Shown: one piece after another, positions 10,616 through 23,250 of the stretch
Numbering within the stretch: the first letter of the stretch is position 1
How the letters are laid out: each line of letters begins with the position of its first letter
Assembly: GCA_010015655.1 (NCBI GenBank)
Contig: ML976718.1
Coordinates: 372,001 to 436,000 of the forward strand
Direction: 5' to 3'
Source of the DNA: Bimuria novae-zelandiae CBS 107.79
Taxonomy: Eukaryota > Ascomycota > Dothideomycetes > Pleosporales > Didymosphaeriaceae
DNA: 64,000 nucleotides
Translations under genes and position numbers: made by a program
Notes under the pieces: generated by a model
Seen by the model: the letters and a program-made list of their open reading frames with translations, nothing else
The model's database searches: none
Told to the model about the DNA's origin: nothing

Positions 10616-12337
10616 CGCCGGGAGGAGAACCGTGGTAGCTTGTACCAGGCATAGGGGAGGGGGCACTCTTTGTCCAACTGCAAGAACGCTCGCTGGTGTG
10701 GATGTTGAAGCGGTGGAACGCCAGTCGCCTCGCTTGCTTATAATAATAAACTTTCAGCGTGGCAGCCGTTGCTGTAGGGCTGACGGCGATCTCGTTGCGA
10801 TGGTGGCGGCTCTCGAGGACGCACTCGCTGCGCTGTGAGGAGGTTGACATGTGTTATGTAGCAATTATGTTTATGCGTAAATCAGCCTACGAGGCGTGCG
10901 ATCAATACTTAGGCAGGCTGCGAAGTATTGCGTGGCGCATTCTACATTGATCGTTGCTGTTGTCGGACAGCTGAGCGTCGCACTCACGGCGGAATTTCTC
11001 CGGGGAAACAGAACTTAGAGTGAGGAGCTTCACGCCGTCATTGATGACAAGCCGTGTGACAAGAGATGCATCGGCTGGGGTAATGATCTTGTGTATGCAT
11101 GGATCGACAGGAGACGGCACAGTTGTCGTTGATGAGAGGAACGGGCCGATATGAACCAATGTCCATCACGTGTTGCAGGGGAAGGCATGTGTTGGGCGGC
11201 TAACAAGAGGCACACTCTCTTGTTTCTTCAATGAAGGGCTGAGCGTGCAAGGGAGGTCTATCTCTCTCCACTGCTCAGAAAAAGATCTGGCACTGGAAAC
11301 TTAAGGCCTCATCATAACACCGACTGTTGTGGGTTCGCGACATCCGCGCAACGAGCAACAAGACGGCCTGAAGAACTCGAGTTAAGCAAAGGACTGGCTT
11401 GCAGATCCTCCACATGCACATTATCGTAGCGCTCTATGGGTTCAGATTATTAGTTCATGACGCGCGTACTGCCCCTGAAGTGCCCTTATCCCAGCCACCG
11501 TTCGATTATCGAAAGCGCATCGTGGAGGAAGCGAGACCATCCACCCGCTCCTCAACCATGCGCCACACACCGGTGAATAGTCTTACGCTATTCTCTAAGC
11601 CTCAAATTGTAGGTACAAAGTGGGGGGCTCTAGCTCTCCCCGCCTTTCCCTATCTGCCGAGCTGAACAACGTTTGCTACGTCACGCGTTTCAAGGCACCG
11701 CAATGGAGTGTTCGCGATTTAGGCGACAGATTTTGCGCTAGGGAACGGGGTTCATCAATACGAAGCAACAACACCCCACAGGAGCCAAAGCAACCTATCC
11801 GAGAGTGGGAGATTAGCGGGTATGGGTATTGAATGTGGCGGTAATATTATTCTACAGGTCGCTGGGAAAGCGAGGCGATGCAACGACTTAGCCGTACCAA
11901 TGTTCTGTAAACTCAAAGAGTAAATGATGTTTTGCGGCTGATGCAGAGGAAACGATCACGAAGCGCCCATGGCAAAAAGGAAATATCTAGAAGGTACATA
12001 TTGAGGCGTGGAGGAACCAAACAACCAGGGCCCCCTCTCCCTCCACAACCATCCATCTCGGCATCTACATCTTCCGGAGAACCTTCTCATCGCGGGGGTC
12101 CCTGGGCATCGCAACGACGGTGTCAAGCTCGCGGTTCGAGTCCAGCGACCGAGAGCGGAACCCCTCGCGAGAGTCGCCGCTTCTAAGCGACGCGCCGTCG
12201 TGCTTGAGCGAGTGCGTGCTTCCGTGTTGTCTGAATTGGGAGGAGATGGCTTGACCGGCGGTGATGAACCAGGGAAGTTTGCCGTGAGGTTTGACTGTAT
12301 GCACCGTTAGCTCGCCACTTGCACGCGGATTGTTGTG
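10616..12337. other. Intergenic region right of the large transposon
   Basis: Base composition is normal and not RIP-like. No frame longer than about 100 codons carries a recognisable motif; the overlapping short frames look like chance. The right end would include the 3' region of the purine permease. No gene supported. Confidence 0.5.
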
Positions 12338-14267
12338 CTACGCACTTGTCCAGTACTCGCGGTGATCTTCATCGTCTGGTACGATGTGACCACGGCTAAT
12401 GAGCTTGGTAATGTAGACGAGTCCGTTCAAGACCGTGTACACCAAGATGCCGGCGATGAGACCGTATGCGGCACTGTAGCCGAACGGGATGAACATGACG
12501 GTGACGAAGGCTGGAACAGCGTCGCCGATGTACCGCCAGTTGATCATCATTACCTGTCGCATCATCAAGCAACCGACCTGGATACGATTAGCTTCAAATT
12601 ATGTCTTGCCGAATGGACATTATCACTTACCAAGATCAAAGTGCATCCCGTAGCCCAAGGAGGAATCGATGCGAATATCGGAGCAAAGAACATGGAAATG
12701 AAAAAGCAGAGGCCACACGTTATGGCTGTTAAACCTGTCTTCCCGCCTTCAGCAATGCCTGCTCCAGACTCGATGAAAGCCGTGACAGGAGAGCATCCGA
12801 GGAGGGCTCCAATTGAAATGCAAAATGCATCTGTGCAATAAGCGAGCGTTGACCTGGGAAAGTCCCCGGTATCCGGGTCAACGACGCCAGAGAAGCGTGC
12901 CATGCTGTAAAGTGTGGCCGTACAGTCGATAATATCAACATACAAAAACGTGAAGAGAGCGAGTACGAAGTGAGAAGGTGCTGCCGAGACGTTCCAATCC
13001 AGGACATTGAGGGTGGTGATTGGGCGGAAGTCGACAACCTGCTTGAAGAAATTCCAGCGGTTATCGCCTTGCACAGTGTGGGGAAAGTATGTGAAGGAAG
13101 TATCTCGACTGGTTTGCGGGTCAGGGCGTGGTACACGGGTATTGGGATTCAACTTACGGCCAAGAGAGTATAGAAACCAGTGCAATGCCAGCCATCATTG
13201 CACTTTTGACTTTGTAGGTCATAAGATACGCCGTGAGGATCCCCCCGCAGAGGATGCCAATCCACATCTGGGTGATACTCGTTAGTCGTGGGTCTGCTAC
13301 AAGCGGATAGGACTTTAACGACGTGGAGAGACTTACAGAATGCGAACTCATATTGTGACTCAAACATTTTCCGGTGCTTTTATCTTTGAACTCATCCGGG
13401 CATCCAGCTATTTCGAGTGGTGTACTGGTACCGCCTTGGATGGCTCCGAGCCCAGCAGAATGGCCAAGTCCAATCTCCGCCAGGAACAATCCAATGCCGC
13501 ATGCGGCTGCGATTTTTAATGATACGGGGATCGTCTTGACGAGCCATTGCCGCATTCCAATCAGGGAGAGAAAGATGAAAATGAAGCCTTCAATGAAGAC
13601 GGCAGTGAGGGCTAGATTGTATGACACAAAGCCACTGCCATGATACCCGACAATCTGGTACGCGAAGTATGCGTTCAAGCCCATACCGGGTCTGTGGATG
13701 GTATAAGCACACATTCTCAAAGCTATGAGCTATGGTCACGTCACTTACGCGAGACAAACGGGCATATTGATGAGGAAGCCAAACAGGAAGCTGCTAAAGC
13801 CAGCCAATGCAGCAGTGGATGTAATCAACGATCGGTGTAAGTCTAGTGTTTTTGAGCCAGAGAACATAGACATCGACGAGTGTGAATTACCTTCAACGCA
13901 GAGCGCATAGTCTTTGTTCGTCGTGCAAAGAGGATCTTTGGAGTCATTACACACACAATTACCGCCTGTCTCGGATAGAATGGTAGACTTCTCAAATCAG
14001 ACCAGTCATAAAGTGCTGTTATCTGCACTCACGTTTACGGCAATAATGTAAGCCATTGTGAAGAACGTTGTCAAGCCAGCACGTAGCTCCGTGGTGAACT
14101 TCGTGTTCTTGATTTCGAAGTCCTTCGACCGATTAGCTGTAACGTTTCACAGATATCGAACGAAGAGTACTCACATGACCCGACCCTTCAAGTCGAAATA
14201 TGCGTCCAAACGTAGATGTCCCTACCCGTCGGTTGACATCGTCGACGAGCCGCAAGAAGGCGTTCAT
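12338..14267 (-). CDS. azgA: AzgA-type purine (adenine/guanine/hypoxanthine) permease
   Basis: Eight exons on the minus strand: 14267-14175, 14122-14033, 13987-13891, 13842-13749, 13691-13337, 13267-13158, 13108-12631, 12577-12338. Introns are 45-69 nt, and two acceptors are AAG. The sum is 1,557 nt, 518 residues. Family landmarks in order: RAGLTTFFTMAYIIAVN in the first membrane helix, GGNCVCND loop, MPVCLAPGMGLNAYF, the CSPVTAFIESGAGIAEGGKTGLTA signature (about residues 385-408), IPPWATGCTLILV and INWRYIGDAVPAF. AzgA proteins are plasma-membrane H+ symporters of the nucleobase transport superfamily that import adenine, guanine and hypoxanthine. The length is slightly below that of Aspergillus AzgA, mainly at the C-terminus. 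Frame is unbroken, so the gene looks functional. Substrate range is inferred from the family. Confidence 0.9.
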
Positions 14268-15743
14268 AATGGAAGGATAACCGGACCGGAAAGAATGATA
14301 CAAACAACAATAACAGGACTATGGTGATAAATGCTGTGCCCTCCCGTCGGGGAAGATTAAGTAGATAACTCTAGGCGTGGTCAACAGAAATGACCATGGA
14401 AGCGCCGTGCATGCAGGAGACACTGTCGGAGTGTGACGACAATAATTAGCCTGCTCGAGTGATTGCTGCAGGGACCGATGCAGGACAGGACGTCGACAAG
14501 CAAGGGAGTTCTCGACTCAAATACTAAAAGCGGACGGGGGTGAGGCTGCAGACGATAGCCAGCCACAAGAAGTGGTGGACGCGAAATGCGGGTCAGAGGA
14601 GCTGTCAAAGCGTACTTGACAGTTCCGTTGCCCATGGAAAAACAACGGGCTACAGCGCCCTGCCACGGCGGCCTGCGCCTGCAGCAATGTGACGCTGTGG
14701 AGATTCAATCTTTGCTGAGGACGGAAGAGCGCCGTCGTGGCTGCGGATACCGAGTCAGGGATCTTCGCTACGCCCTTGAACCATGCTCGTGGCCCGCTCG
14801 TCGGGAACATCTCGTCGATTTAACTCCTACAGTAGACGATCAACCGGCCCGCATCTCTCGTAAAACGGCGGACCGTGAACATGAGTGTCGAGCCAGGATC
14901 ATGTGCAGATGACCTGGCCCCCAATAAAAACAGCTGCAGAGGCATGGACGTACTCCACTCGATGTTTGCTTTGCAACGAAGATGCCCAGGTGAGATGTGG
15001 CTAACAGTAGTGGTCTCCGTGGGAAAATACATCACAAAGAGCCAAACAAGTCGTCCGTCTGGCCTTGCCGATCACTTGAGGAGGGATATGGCGGTCTCAG
15101 ACTGCAGCAATTGTGGTACTGTGCGCAGGACACATGATCTCGGTCCTCACAATCCATCTGCACATCGCCGGATTGACTGGAGCATTGGGACCCGTGCCGA
15201 CCGAAGAGGAGACATGTAGCAGTGCGGCGTCGATACGCTAGTCCTCTGATGTCGGTTGTACGACACGGACGCTTGGTTTTTCGAGTAGCTTCGAGTCAAC
15301 TTGCACTACCCTGCCGGCTTGGCCCCACGTGTAGGTGAAACTCTGGCGGCTGAACTTCTCCGCGAAGCCGAAAGAAGCGCATGTTGGGTCGAACATCCTG
15401 GATGATAGCACGACAGCTGAGATCCTTGCTAGTTTGCTCACTTTATCTAAATCGTAATGTCCTTCCAGGGCCCCTTCATAGCCCAACAAAGCCACAGGCG
15501 GAATGTGCGACAGTCTATCTCCTCAAGCGCTGCTGTAAAAGAGGTCCTCGTGCAGCCTGCCCTAGATGCTCTCGCACTAGCTACCAGCTGTCTGGTCGGC
15601 TTCTGGATATTTTCCTTCTATCTAATAGCAATTAGCCCCTCCTGATTTGTTAGATACCCAGCATCTCGTTCTTTCTTTCACGACGATTTTGTAACTTCTA
15701 GTGCCCTTCTCTGTTCTCCAATTCGCTTTGCTTGTTTCTCGTA
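14268..15743. other. Intergenic region between divergent genes
   Basis: Presumably holds the promoters of the purine permease (leftward) and the methyltransferase-like gene (rightward). An 85-codon minus-strand frame at 15238-15495 has protein-like composition (FGFAEKFSRQSFTYTWGQ) but no known motif and no clear splice partners; it stays unconfirmed. Nothing else supported. Confidence 0.45.
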
Positions 15744-17795
15744 ATGTTCTCCGCCGACCTCTCTTGGACAGATCCAGGCACCGAAAAAGTTGGCGAGCGG
15801 AGAGAGCGAATCGCGAAGGAGCGCTCGCTCCACTCCGCGACACCTTCCATTATCAGCTCTAGAAGCTCCAAAGCCTCATCCATCGCTGACAACCGCGAAT
15901 TGTGGTGGACATCAAGCCTTCGAAAGGCGAAAAGCTTCAGACCAAACAAGAAAGCCAGACCTTCAACAGCTCGAAGCTCGGCTACCGATTCTTCACTGAG
16001 GACATCCAATGGTCTTCGCTTTGTAGAGCCGGATTCAAGTCAGGAGTTGCGGGACCCCTCGCTACAGCCGGCGTGGACATACTCTTCCACACTATCTTCC
16101 ACACTCCCATCCGGCGCGCCACTGGATCCACCGGCAACAGAATGTGATGTGCCTGAGTTGGAAGGTGACTTGTCATCGCGAGGTACCAACTCCACAGGCT
16201 CTCGATCCTCTCGTAAGCTGTACTTCTCCCTTGCGACATCGGAAAACTGACGCGATCTTTAAAGATGAGCGGCGATGGAGTCTGAAGCCCTCTCCCAAGG
16301 TCAAGATCATCGACGAAATCGACGAGATACACCCACGCAGTCCACGCTCTTTCATGACCCGCGCAACGCGACGAGACTCCGAAGCTGCGCAGTCAGAAGA
16401 AGCTGCCTCCCTCGCTGTCTCCCATGACAGAAAAAGAAGGCAAGTACTCACAATCGTGAAACCCGCACTTGACACTGACCGCACGACAGCAACCAATCTG
16501 TAAAGATCGACGGCTGCATCGGTCTCGAAAGCCTGAAGCTGCAAGACAAACCTGGAGACGATGTGGCACTAGTACCACAAACCGAGACACATCGGTCGCA
16601 CGCCAACGGCTTCGCGTCCTCGAAGCTGGTCGCATGGGTGCCTCCCAACGATTGGAACATCTTGCAACCCGAGGAGCCGCCACCACAAACGGAGGAGGAA
16701 GAAGCACAGGAACAGCACAGGAACCTTACACCGACGCCAGCGTTGGTCGGGATCGCGATTGCACACAGTAGTCTGTTGGAGCTCACCAGGTTTCAACGGT
16801 TCATTAGACGCATGGAGAATGCGGGTCCGAAGGTCATCCTCGATCGACTCAAGGAGGAGTGGGATGATCCTAGCGACGAAGAGACCAACGAAGAGCTGCA
16901 TCTAGAAAAGCGGCTCTGGGTACTGTGAGTCAGGTGCACTACACTCGTGAGACAAGCGTTGACAACAACCTTCAGGACAGCATTCCAACTTCAGAACATG
17001 GGAAAGGTGCGACTGCAGCCGAGGTGTAATACAGGAAAGATCCTAGAGATGTACGGAAATCTGGGTGCGTTGTCCTCGCAGTCCAGGAAGTCTGCGTACC
17101 CTGTGCTACCGCAGAACTGACCGTAAGCAGCGGAAGTATACCAACTCTCAGCGATGCACCCGCGTCAGAAGGTGCAATACCTGACCACCGAACCCCAACG
17201 CCCTATGCCGCTCCCCGGAAACGTGTCGTACACAACGGTGTCACAACCCGATCTAGTTCCATGTCCGTGGCCAGATGCTACGTTCTCCCATATCCGCGCT
17301 TCCACACTGCCTTCGCTAGTGCCCTCGTCGAAGCTACCGCAGATGTTAGGTGAATGTCACCGCCTGCTCGCTCCTGGCGGGGTGCTCGAGATCAGGATCA
17401 TGGACGCTGCACCGGTCCGGAAAACGGCGGGGCCGCTGCTAAGAGCATGGATCGAAGACCGGCTGTCTCTTAACCTGGAGAAAAAATTTCGCTGTTCGAA
17501 GCCTTGTATGCTGTTTCCAGGCTGGGTCGCTGATGCCGGCTTCGAATTGCCACGCGTGTCAGGCGAGAACCAGGTCATGAATCTGCCCTGCGCGTACGAC
17601 GGGACGACAAACGACGTCGACGCCGAACTCAAGGTGCTGGTGGGCAGGGCGCTGTGGAAGGACATCTGGGGTGCCTACGTCGAAGACATCCCAGATGAGC
17701 CCCGTTTTTGGTGGGAAGTCGATGAGATCGTGGACGAGTGTCTCGACCGTCGCACTGTTTTCGAATGCGGAGCCATCTTCGCCTATAAGAAGTAA
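15744..17795 (+). CDS. Methyltransferase-like fungal protein with disordered N-terminus
   Basis: Five exons (15744-16212, 16265-16439, 16490-16924, 16976-17064, 17131-17795) give 1,833 nt, 610 residues. The second intron (16440-16489) fits best as a GC-AG intron with donor AG|GCAAGT; a GT donor at 16446 paired with a later AAAG acceptor is an alternative. The N-terminal 270 residues are Ser/Thr/Arg-rich and look disordered. The C-terminal part shows a seemingly degenerate SAM-methyltransferase fold: CNTGKILEMYGN, then LPWPD-like CPWPDATFSHIRAS and CHRLLAPGGVLEIRIMD, the post-motif region of class I enzymes. A clear GxGxG motif I is not visible. Downstream lie KTAGP and FPGWVADAGFELP. Substrate unknown. 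The ATG at 15744 follows a pyrimidine-rich leader. Confidence 0.8.
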
Positions 17796-18231
17796 ATTTC
17801 CCTGACCCTCGAATTTGTAGATGACGGCGGTGCATCTCACGTCCAACAATTGTCGTTTTAGTGTTAACGTTTCTTCTGTGCCATATTATGATACCGCCGC
17901 TAGGCTTCGCTCTGGATCTAGGTGGATGATGCCTGGTATAATTCACAACATTGACAAGGCTTCCATGACACCAACGTTGATGTTGTGCATTTTCAACAAG
18001 ACGGAACCCTGGAATCTCCTGGGGTTAGGGCCTAGCACCAACACGTGAGCACCCGTTCCCGCGTTTCCAGATCTACAACCCCGACTCACAACGCCGCGTC
18101 CGTGCGACATCCCCCGTTTCATCAGCCTCGCTCCCCTCAGATCCCACCACGTAAGTTTCGTCAGCCCACCTCTTTCCTCACTGTTCTCCTCTCTCTTCCA
18201 CCCGAATCACAATAAACCAAACACTCACACC
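17796..18231. other. Short intergenic region
   Basis: Tandem-oriented neighbours (methyltransferase-like and AhpC/TSA-like). CT-rich sequence before 18232 resembles a fungal promoter or leader. No gene supported. Confidence 0.5.
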
Positions 18232-19028
18232 ATGCTCAGCAAACTCGGCACCAAAATCGCCCTCCAACGTGCCGGCTTAGGCAACGTCTCGCTCCCGTCC
18301 CTGCCCAAGAACGAGAAAGAGGGAGGAGGTGCAGGCTTCGAGTTTTCGAACCCGTTCGCAAACGTGCAATGGGGCAAGGCATTCAGCTCGTGGCAGGCGT
18401 CCGCGCCGCAGTTCCCTATCGCTGATCCGCCCACGGTGGGCGTGCGCGCCGCCAGCAGTCCTAAGCTACGCTTCCCTACGGCAGACCGCAGACCCGTTGT
18501 AATCCTCTTCTTGAGATTCTGTGGGTGTCCTTGTAAGATGACCCCTCATAGTTCACCCTATCGCGCATGTTGCTTGTACGGGTGTGTTAGCTGTGGTAAT
18601 AGCTAACTGGAACAGTCACCCAACAACTCTTCCTCCGCCTCCGCTCCCTCGCAAACCGCCACACGGGCATCCATTTCATCGCCGTCTCGCACTGCACGGC
18701 CGCCGCGACCGACGCCTGGGCCAAGAAACTCGGCGGCGCCTGGAACGTTGATGTTATAATCGACGAGCAGCGCGAGCTGTACGCCATGTATGGGCTCGGC
18801 ATGTCGAGCTACGCGCACGTGCTCAACCCGCGCAACGGCGTCAACCAGATCAAGCTGAGCAAGCAGAACGGGTCTGTGTGGCAGCCTGTCGGCGAGGGCG
18901 GGTGTCGCTGGCAGACGGGCGGCGCGTACGCCGTGGATGAGCGGGGCACCGTGAAGTGGGGGGCACCGATGCAGAGCGTGGACGAGGATATCATGTTTGA
19001 GGATGGGGTGAAGGCGTTGGGGTTTTAG
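18232..19028 (+). CDS. AhpC/TSA-like thioredoxin-fold protein (peroxiredoxin-like 2 family)
   Basis: Two exons (18232-18532, 18616-19028) with an 83-nt intron give 237 residues. The core matches the AhpC/TSA-type antioxidant family of fungi: RRPVVILFLRFCGCPF holds the redox CxC pair at the end of beta strand 1, split by the intron right after it. This is followed by LFLRLRSLANRHTGIHFIAVSH, the GAWNVDVIIDEQRELYAMYGLG segment and a C-terminal WQTGGAYAVDERGTVKWG strand pair. Members are small cytosolic or mitochondrial proteins related to peroxiredoxins, with activity mostly untested. The intron is longer than its neighbours'. The start is the only ATG before the conserved N-terminal segment. 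Confidence 0.85.
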
Positions 19029-19422
19029 ATTGTTGAGTTGGGGTGGTGAAGAGGGAGTAATACAGCATCATTGGGACCTTGCAAGGCGTTCAAGCGGAGA
19101 TATACCGGCTTTCGCTATAGTCGAGGTAGTTTGATCCACATACTTTGGCTCTGTGGGAACGTTGCTATACAGAGAGTGTTGAGACCATATTCGATCTATG
19201 CATGTGCAACAACATTTCCTTCCAAATAATCCAAGCCGAGCGCACTCTATGAAAGAGATCCTGAACGCCGTTGTAAATGCTTCTATGTACAGTACAGGTG
19301 GTATACAAAACGCATGCACGTATTTACAGGTCAACGCCCGAATCGAGACGAGGAGGTATATCGGGGATACAGAGCGGACGGAAAGAAAGGTGTCAACAGC
19401 TCTGTTGCTAAACTGCTTCGCA

Positions 19423-21462
19423 TCATGGTTTCTTCCTGGATTTCGACGTAGCCTTGTTCTCGTTCAGGGGCATCGTCCTGTTCGGCGATGGTTCACCGAG
19501 CTCATGCTCTAGCCACGCATCCCATGGATCAGTGGTACTCTTGGACGTCGATTCTGGCGGTTCCGATGGTTCTGACGGTCCTGGTGGTGCCGGACTGTCC
19601 GAGTCTGGTCCCCCATTCATCTCCTCAAAGAAGGGCGCTACGTTGGCCTCTGTACTCTCGCCGTCCTTCATATAGTCCGACACCGCAATGAGAAGATTAT
19701 CCGCAGTCCATGCAGGCGCAAGGTACCCTTGCTTCTGCCGTACGGCATGAGAAAACTCCCGGAAGGACGTCAAAACGGCTTTGCGGTCGTAGCCGCACTT
19801 GACCACATGTTCAAGGACCGAGTTGAACGCCGCCGGTTTCTGTGCAATAGAACACAAAGTCAGGAACTGCGCATACGCCTTGGCCAAGAGGTCGGGCTTG
19901 ATGCGACCCCGAATGCTTGAAATCTCCTCCCATACCGCGAGACCACCCTGCCAGTCGGCTCGATGCATACAATCGTCCAGAAAGCAGGACAGACCGACCA
20001 TGTCCAGTCCCCAGCCATCCTCTTTCATCTCGTAGTAGATGTCCATGGCCCTGTCAAAACCGGCGAATTTCAGGACGCCGTGCATGAGAGAGTTAAACAC
20101 CGTTGGCGTCGGGTAGACTTTCTGATAGACTTTTGTTTCGCTGACACGGACCAGGCGACCCTCGCCAGCCTCGTTCACGGCAATGTCGGGTTTTGCTAGC
20201 ATCAATGCGTCGCTGGCACCTCGCATCAGCGCAACAAATCGGCTGAAGTCGTCGGGACGCTCCCGTTCTGTGTAGTAGTCAAGAATTGCGGCACAGGTGA
20301 TCTCATTTGGGCGGATCTTGCAGTCATCCAAGGCCTCAATCACCCAATTAACAAGGCTGTGTCGTTTCCATTTTTGAAACCCGGTGAGAAGGATGTTGAA
20401 GGTTTGCAAGTTTGGAGCGGCGGATGAGATGAGCAGGTTGTGACATATTTTGGCAATGGCCAAAGCCAAACCATCGGGGTATATGCGCTTGTCTTGATAT
20501 TCGTCAAAGATATTTTTTATGGCCGTATTCAGCTGCTGGGCAATGTGGTGGAAATCACCGTCAACGTCCTGCATGTAATCGGGCTCTGCTTGGAACTTTG
20601 GCACAGTCCGAATAGTCATGGTATCTTCAGGCCAGTCCTCCAGCTTTGTGGTCTCCAGGGCTGTTCGGTTTGCTATGATATCACGTTTGACACTTTGTGA
20701 TTCCTCGTAGCTCAGATGAGCTACGCTGGCGATGTGTGGCGAAAGCGAAGCAAGAGCGTCTGGAGAAGCAAGTCCTGCCTTGGCCGAGAAAAGTAGATTA
20801 TGGATCAGCAGGCAAATCGAAACCTCTTGTATAGCCAGCTTCTTCCGGGTCTGTCTGGTGCGCATGCTCTTCAAACGCGCAGTCTCCAGTGCCCACAAAG
20901 ACTGAGGGGGCAGGTTGTACCGCGAGCCCGGGTGACGGCCGGTACTGGCGGGCCAGTCGAGGAGAGAAGGTTCACCAAAGCGGGCGTCCGAAGGTAGCAA
21001 ATCCCATAGGACTTCTGGGATATGGAGTCTGTCTGGCAATGCATGTCGCTTCTCCAACACGGCATCATCTATCAATTCCATCCCAATTGCCTTGGAAACA
21101 GCGTCCCAGTCCACGTCGCTTGGTATTGGATCCGCAACGCGCGCGGCGTCTCGTCCGTACCTGTTTTTTCCGGCCAACGCCTGCAGCTGGCGGATTTCTT
21201 CGGCGATATCCAATTCTCCGCGGAGGGAGTCGAATGTGGCATCCCATTGTTTGTTCCGCTCTTGCTTTGCCTTCGCATCTATGGCAAGACCCGACGCGAA
21301 CACGGCCGTATATGCAAAGGTCGACGTCGGGGTGCCGAAAGCCCATGCTCCCCTCAGACCAGCGCCACGGGAGTGCCTGGCCACTCTCGGGGTGTTCACA
21401 AGGCAAGAAATGCATCTGTAGGTACCCGGTTTGCGAACTGCCCGGGACCAGAGAGCTCTCAT
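19423..21462 (-). CDS. Pentatricopeptide-repeat-like mitochondrial protein
   Basis: A single uninterrupted exon of 2,040 nt gives 679 residues from ATG at 21462; the frame stays open to 21621 but has no upstream ATG. The N-terminus (MRALWSRAVRKPGTYRCISC) is basic, lacks acids and looks like a mitochondrial targeting peptide of the form common in fungal PPR proteins. The centre (about residues 300-560) is helical with PPR-like helix pairs such as LQTFNILLTGFQKWKR, PNEITCAAILDYYTE, TPTVFNSLMHGVLKFAGF and DMVGLSCFLDDCMHRADW. PPR proteins bind organelle RNA and act in processing, stability or translation. The C-terminal 70 residues are Pro/Ser/Glu-rich. Target RNA unknown. Confidence 0.85.
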   Translation of the reverse strand: MRALWSRAVRKPGTYRCISCLVNTPRVARHSRGAGLRGAWAFGTPTSTFAYTAVFASGLAIDAKAKQERNKQWDATFDSLRGELDIAEEIRQLQALAGKNRYGRDAARVADPIPSDVDWDAVSKAIGMELIDDAVLEKRHALPDRLHIPEVLWDLLPSDARFGEPSLLDWPASTGRHPGSRYNLPPQSLWALETARLKSMRTRQTRKKLAIQEVSICLLIHNLLFSAKAGLASPDALASLSPHIASVAHLSYEESQSVKRDIIANRTALETTKLEDWPEDTMTIRTVPKFQAEPDYMQDVDGDFHHIAQQLNTAIKNIFDEYQDKRIYPDGLALAIAKICHNLLISSAAPNLQTFNILLTGFQKWKRHSLVNWVIEALDDCKIRPNEITCAAILDYYTERERPDDFSRFVALMRGASDALMLAKPDIAVNEAGEGRLVRVSETKVYQKVYPTPTVFNSLMHGVLKFAGFDRAMDIYYEMKEDGWGLDMVGLSCFLDDCMHRADWQGGLAVWEEISSIRGRIKPDLLAKAYAQFLTLCSIAQKPAAFNSVLEHVVKCGYDRKAVLTSFREFSHAVRQKQGYLAPAWTADNLLIAVSDYMKDGESTEANVAPFFEEMNGGPDSDSPAPPGPSEPSEPPESTSKSTTDPWDAWLEHELGEPSPNRTMPLNENKATSKSRKKP

Positions 21463-21959
21463 TGCTACCGGGACATGCTTCGTGCTTCTGAGTGTCGTGC
21501 GCGTGGGTGATGCGAGCGGCGAAGCTCTGCCCGGCAGAGGAGGTCTCAATTGCCGAATCGTGTACGATGGACGGGCTACAATGGCTTCGAGCCGCCGGTT
21601 CAAGCTCGTCTGGAGGTACACTGCTGTTGTCGTATCGTGTGGTCTGATGAAAACTCCGCTTACCTAAGTTCTGCTCCACTATCACCCTGCACTAATTCGT
21701 GGGACACTCCGCGCTGAGGTAAGCAGCACCAGCTATTAGTCTTAACACTATAATTTATTTAGTATTACGACTAGCCACATATATTAGAATAAAGTATAGA
21801 TTTTAGTTTATATAGTAATTTATATATACGTAAGAATCTTATATAATTTTTTTAGTAATTTACTAGTGTTCTAAGTAAATAGCCTCACCGCCGTTAGTCG
21901 CTGGTTACTTGCACCAAGATAGCATCTTAGAAATTAACCTACGTATTTTTATAAGCGTA

Positions 21960-23200
21960 ATTATAGCCTATTCTTATACGAGTATCTCCTTAAGATGCTG
22001 CTTTATGCTATCCTATATAGTCTCGGGCGGCAGGGGACTGTTCAGACGTCTTTTTACGCATTATTTAAGGATAAGCTATACGCCTTCTTGTGGATTGAGA
22101 TCCGGCGACTGGCCTGGATAGAGTAGTGTACGGATCCAATTCACATTCTTAAGCTTTCTAGAGACGTTGTTGAAGGACTTTGTGCCATGAGATGGGTCGT
22201 TATCCTCTTGTAGGAGCCACTCCCGCTGCTCTATTATAGCACCTATACGAGCCTGTTGTACAGCGTCTATATACGACGGCAATATGTGCTCTATATAGTA
22301 TTCTTAAGTTATATAATGGCCGCCGACGTCTCCCTTAATAGCTAGAGGGTATTTAGGCTCCTACTTAGTAAGCCTTTCCTTATATTTTAGCTAGGTCTTG
22401 TACTTATACTTGCGAGGCCTCTGCAGAGGCTTTAGCTATATTAATATATTAATATTATTATTATAAAAGCTAAGAGGGCCTTTATAGTACTAATTTATAA
22501 TAGCGTATATATATAACGTTAATAGAGAGCTCTTTATAGGCTTTTATATACTTATATTATTTATTTTAAGGCGCTTTTTTTATAGCGTAAGATACTAGGC
22601 TTTTAAAAGTTCTCCTTTAAATTAAAATAAGCCTTATTAGTCTAGTAAATAGCATTCTAGAAGCTAAAGATAAGCTATTATTAATTAACGTAGTTATAGC
22701 TTACGCAGAAATACTTATTATTAAGTAAAATCTCCTTCTTTAAGTAGACTTGTTTATAGACGCTAGCATAGATCCTTGTACGGAGATTATACTCTAAGGC
22801 ACGCTTTATAAGTGGTATATTGTTCGTACGGATCTGAACGCCTAAGGACTTATATTTAACAAAGTTTATAGCGTTATCTATTAAAGCTTTAAGCGTTAAC
22901 TTATTTATTCACTATAAATACTTAAGTTTTATATATATATTTTTAGCTCTTACGCTTATGTACGCGTTAATAGTTATTATATTTTTTAAACTCCTTTATT
23001 TAGCGATAGTCTATAGACTTTCTTATACTATGTTAGGCACAGATATCGCAGAAAGGGGTAATATTATTATTATACTATATAGCTTTAAAAAATTATAAAC
23101 GCTCCTTTATATTAGACTCTTTAAGGATAGTATCTTATATAGACGTGTAAGGACTTTCCAATAAGCTATTAATTATCTTATTTTAAATATAATTTTATAG
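21960..23200 (-). pseudogene. DDE_3 transposase remnant
   Basis: A 68-codon open stretch at 22076-22282 keeps the family core: LLQEDNDPSHGTKSFNN with catalytic Asp, then LLYPGQSPDLNPQEGV with the catalytic Glu. Beyond this the frame is interrupted by TAA/TAG. The N-terminal half lies towards 23200 and is heavily mutated. Inactive copy. Confidence 0.7.
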
Positions 23201-23250
23201 TATTATAGACGTTAACGTTAATATTAATAATAATAAAATTTAGTATTAAG

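Noticed and set aside
12128..12146. B-box-like GGTTCGAGTCC
   Set aside because: Upstream sequence cannot form D or anticodon arms of a tRNA; treated as chance.
21463..21621. N-terminal extension of the PPR protein to 21621
   Set aside because: The frame is open but begins with GTG and has no ATG; the mitochondrial-type start at 21462 fits the family better.
22076..22282. 68-codon ORF as a gene
   Set aside because: Matches the catalytic core of a DDE_3 transposase inside a TIR-bounded element.
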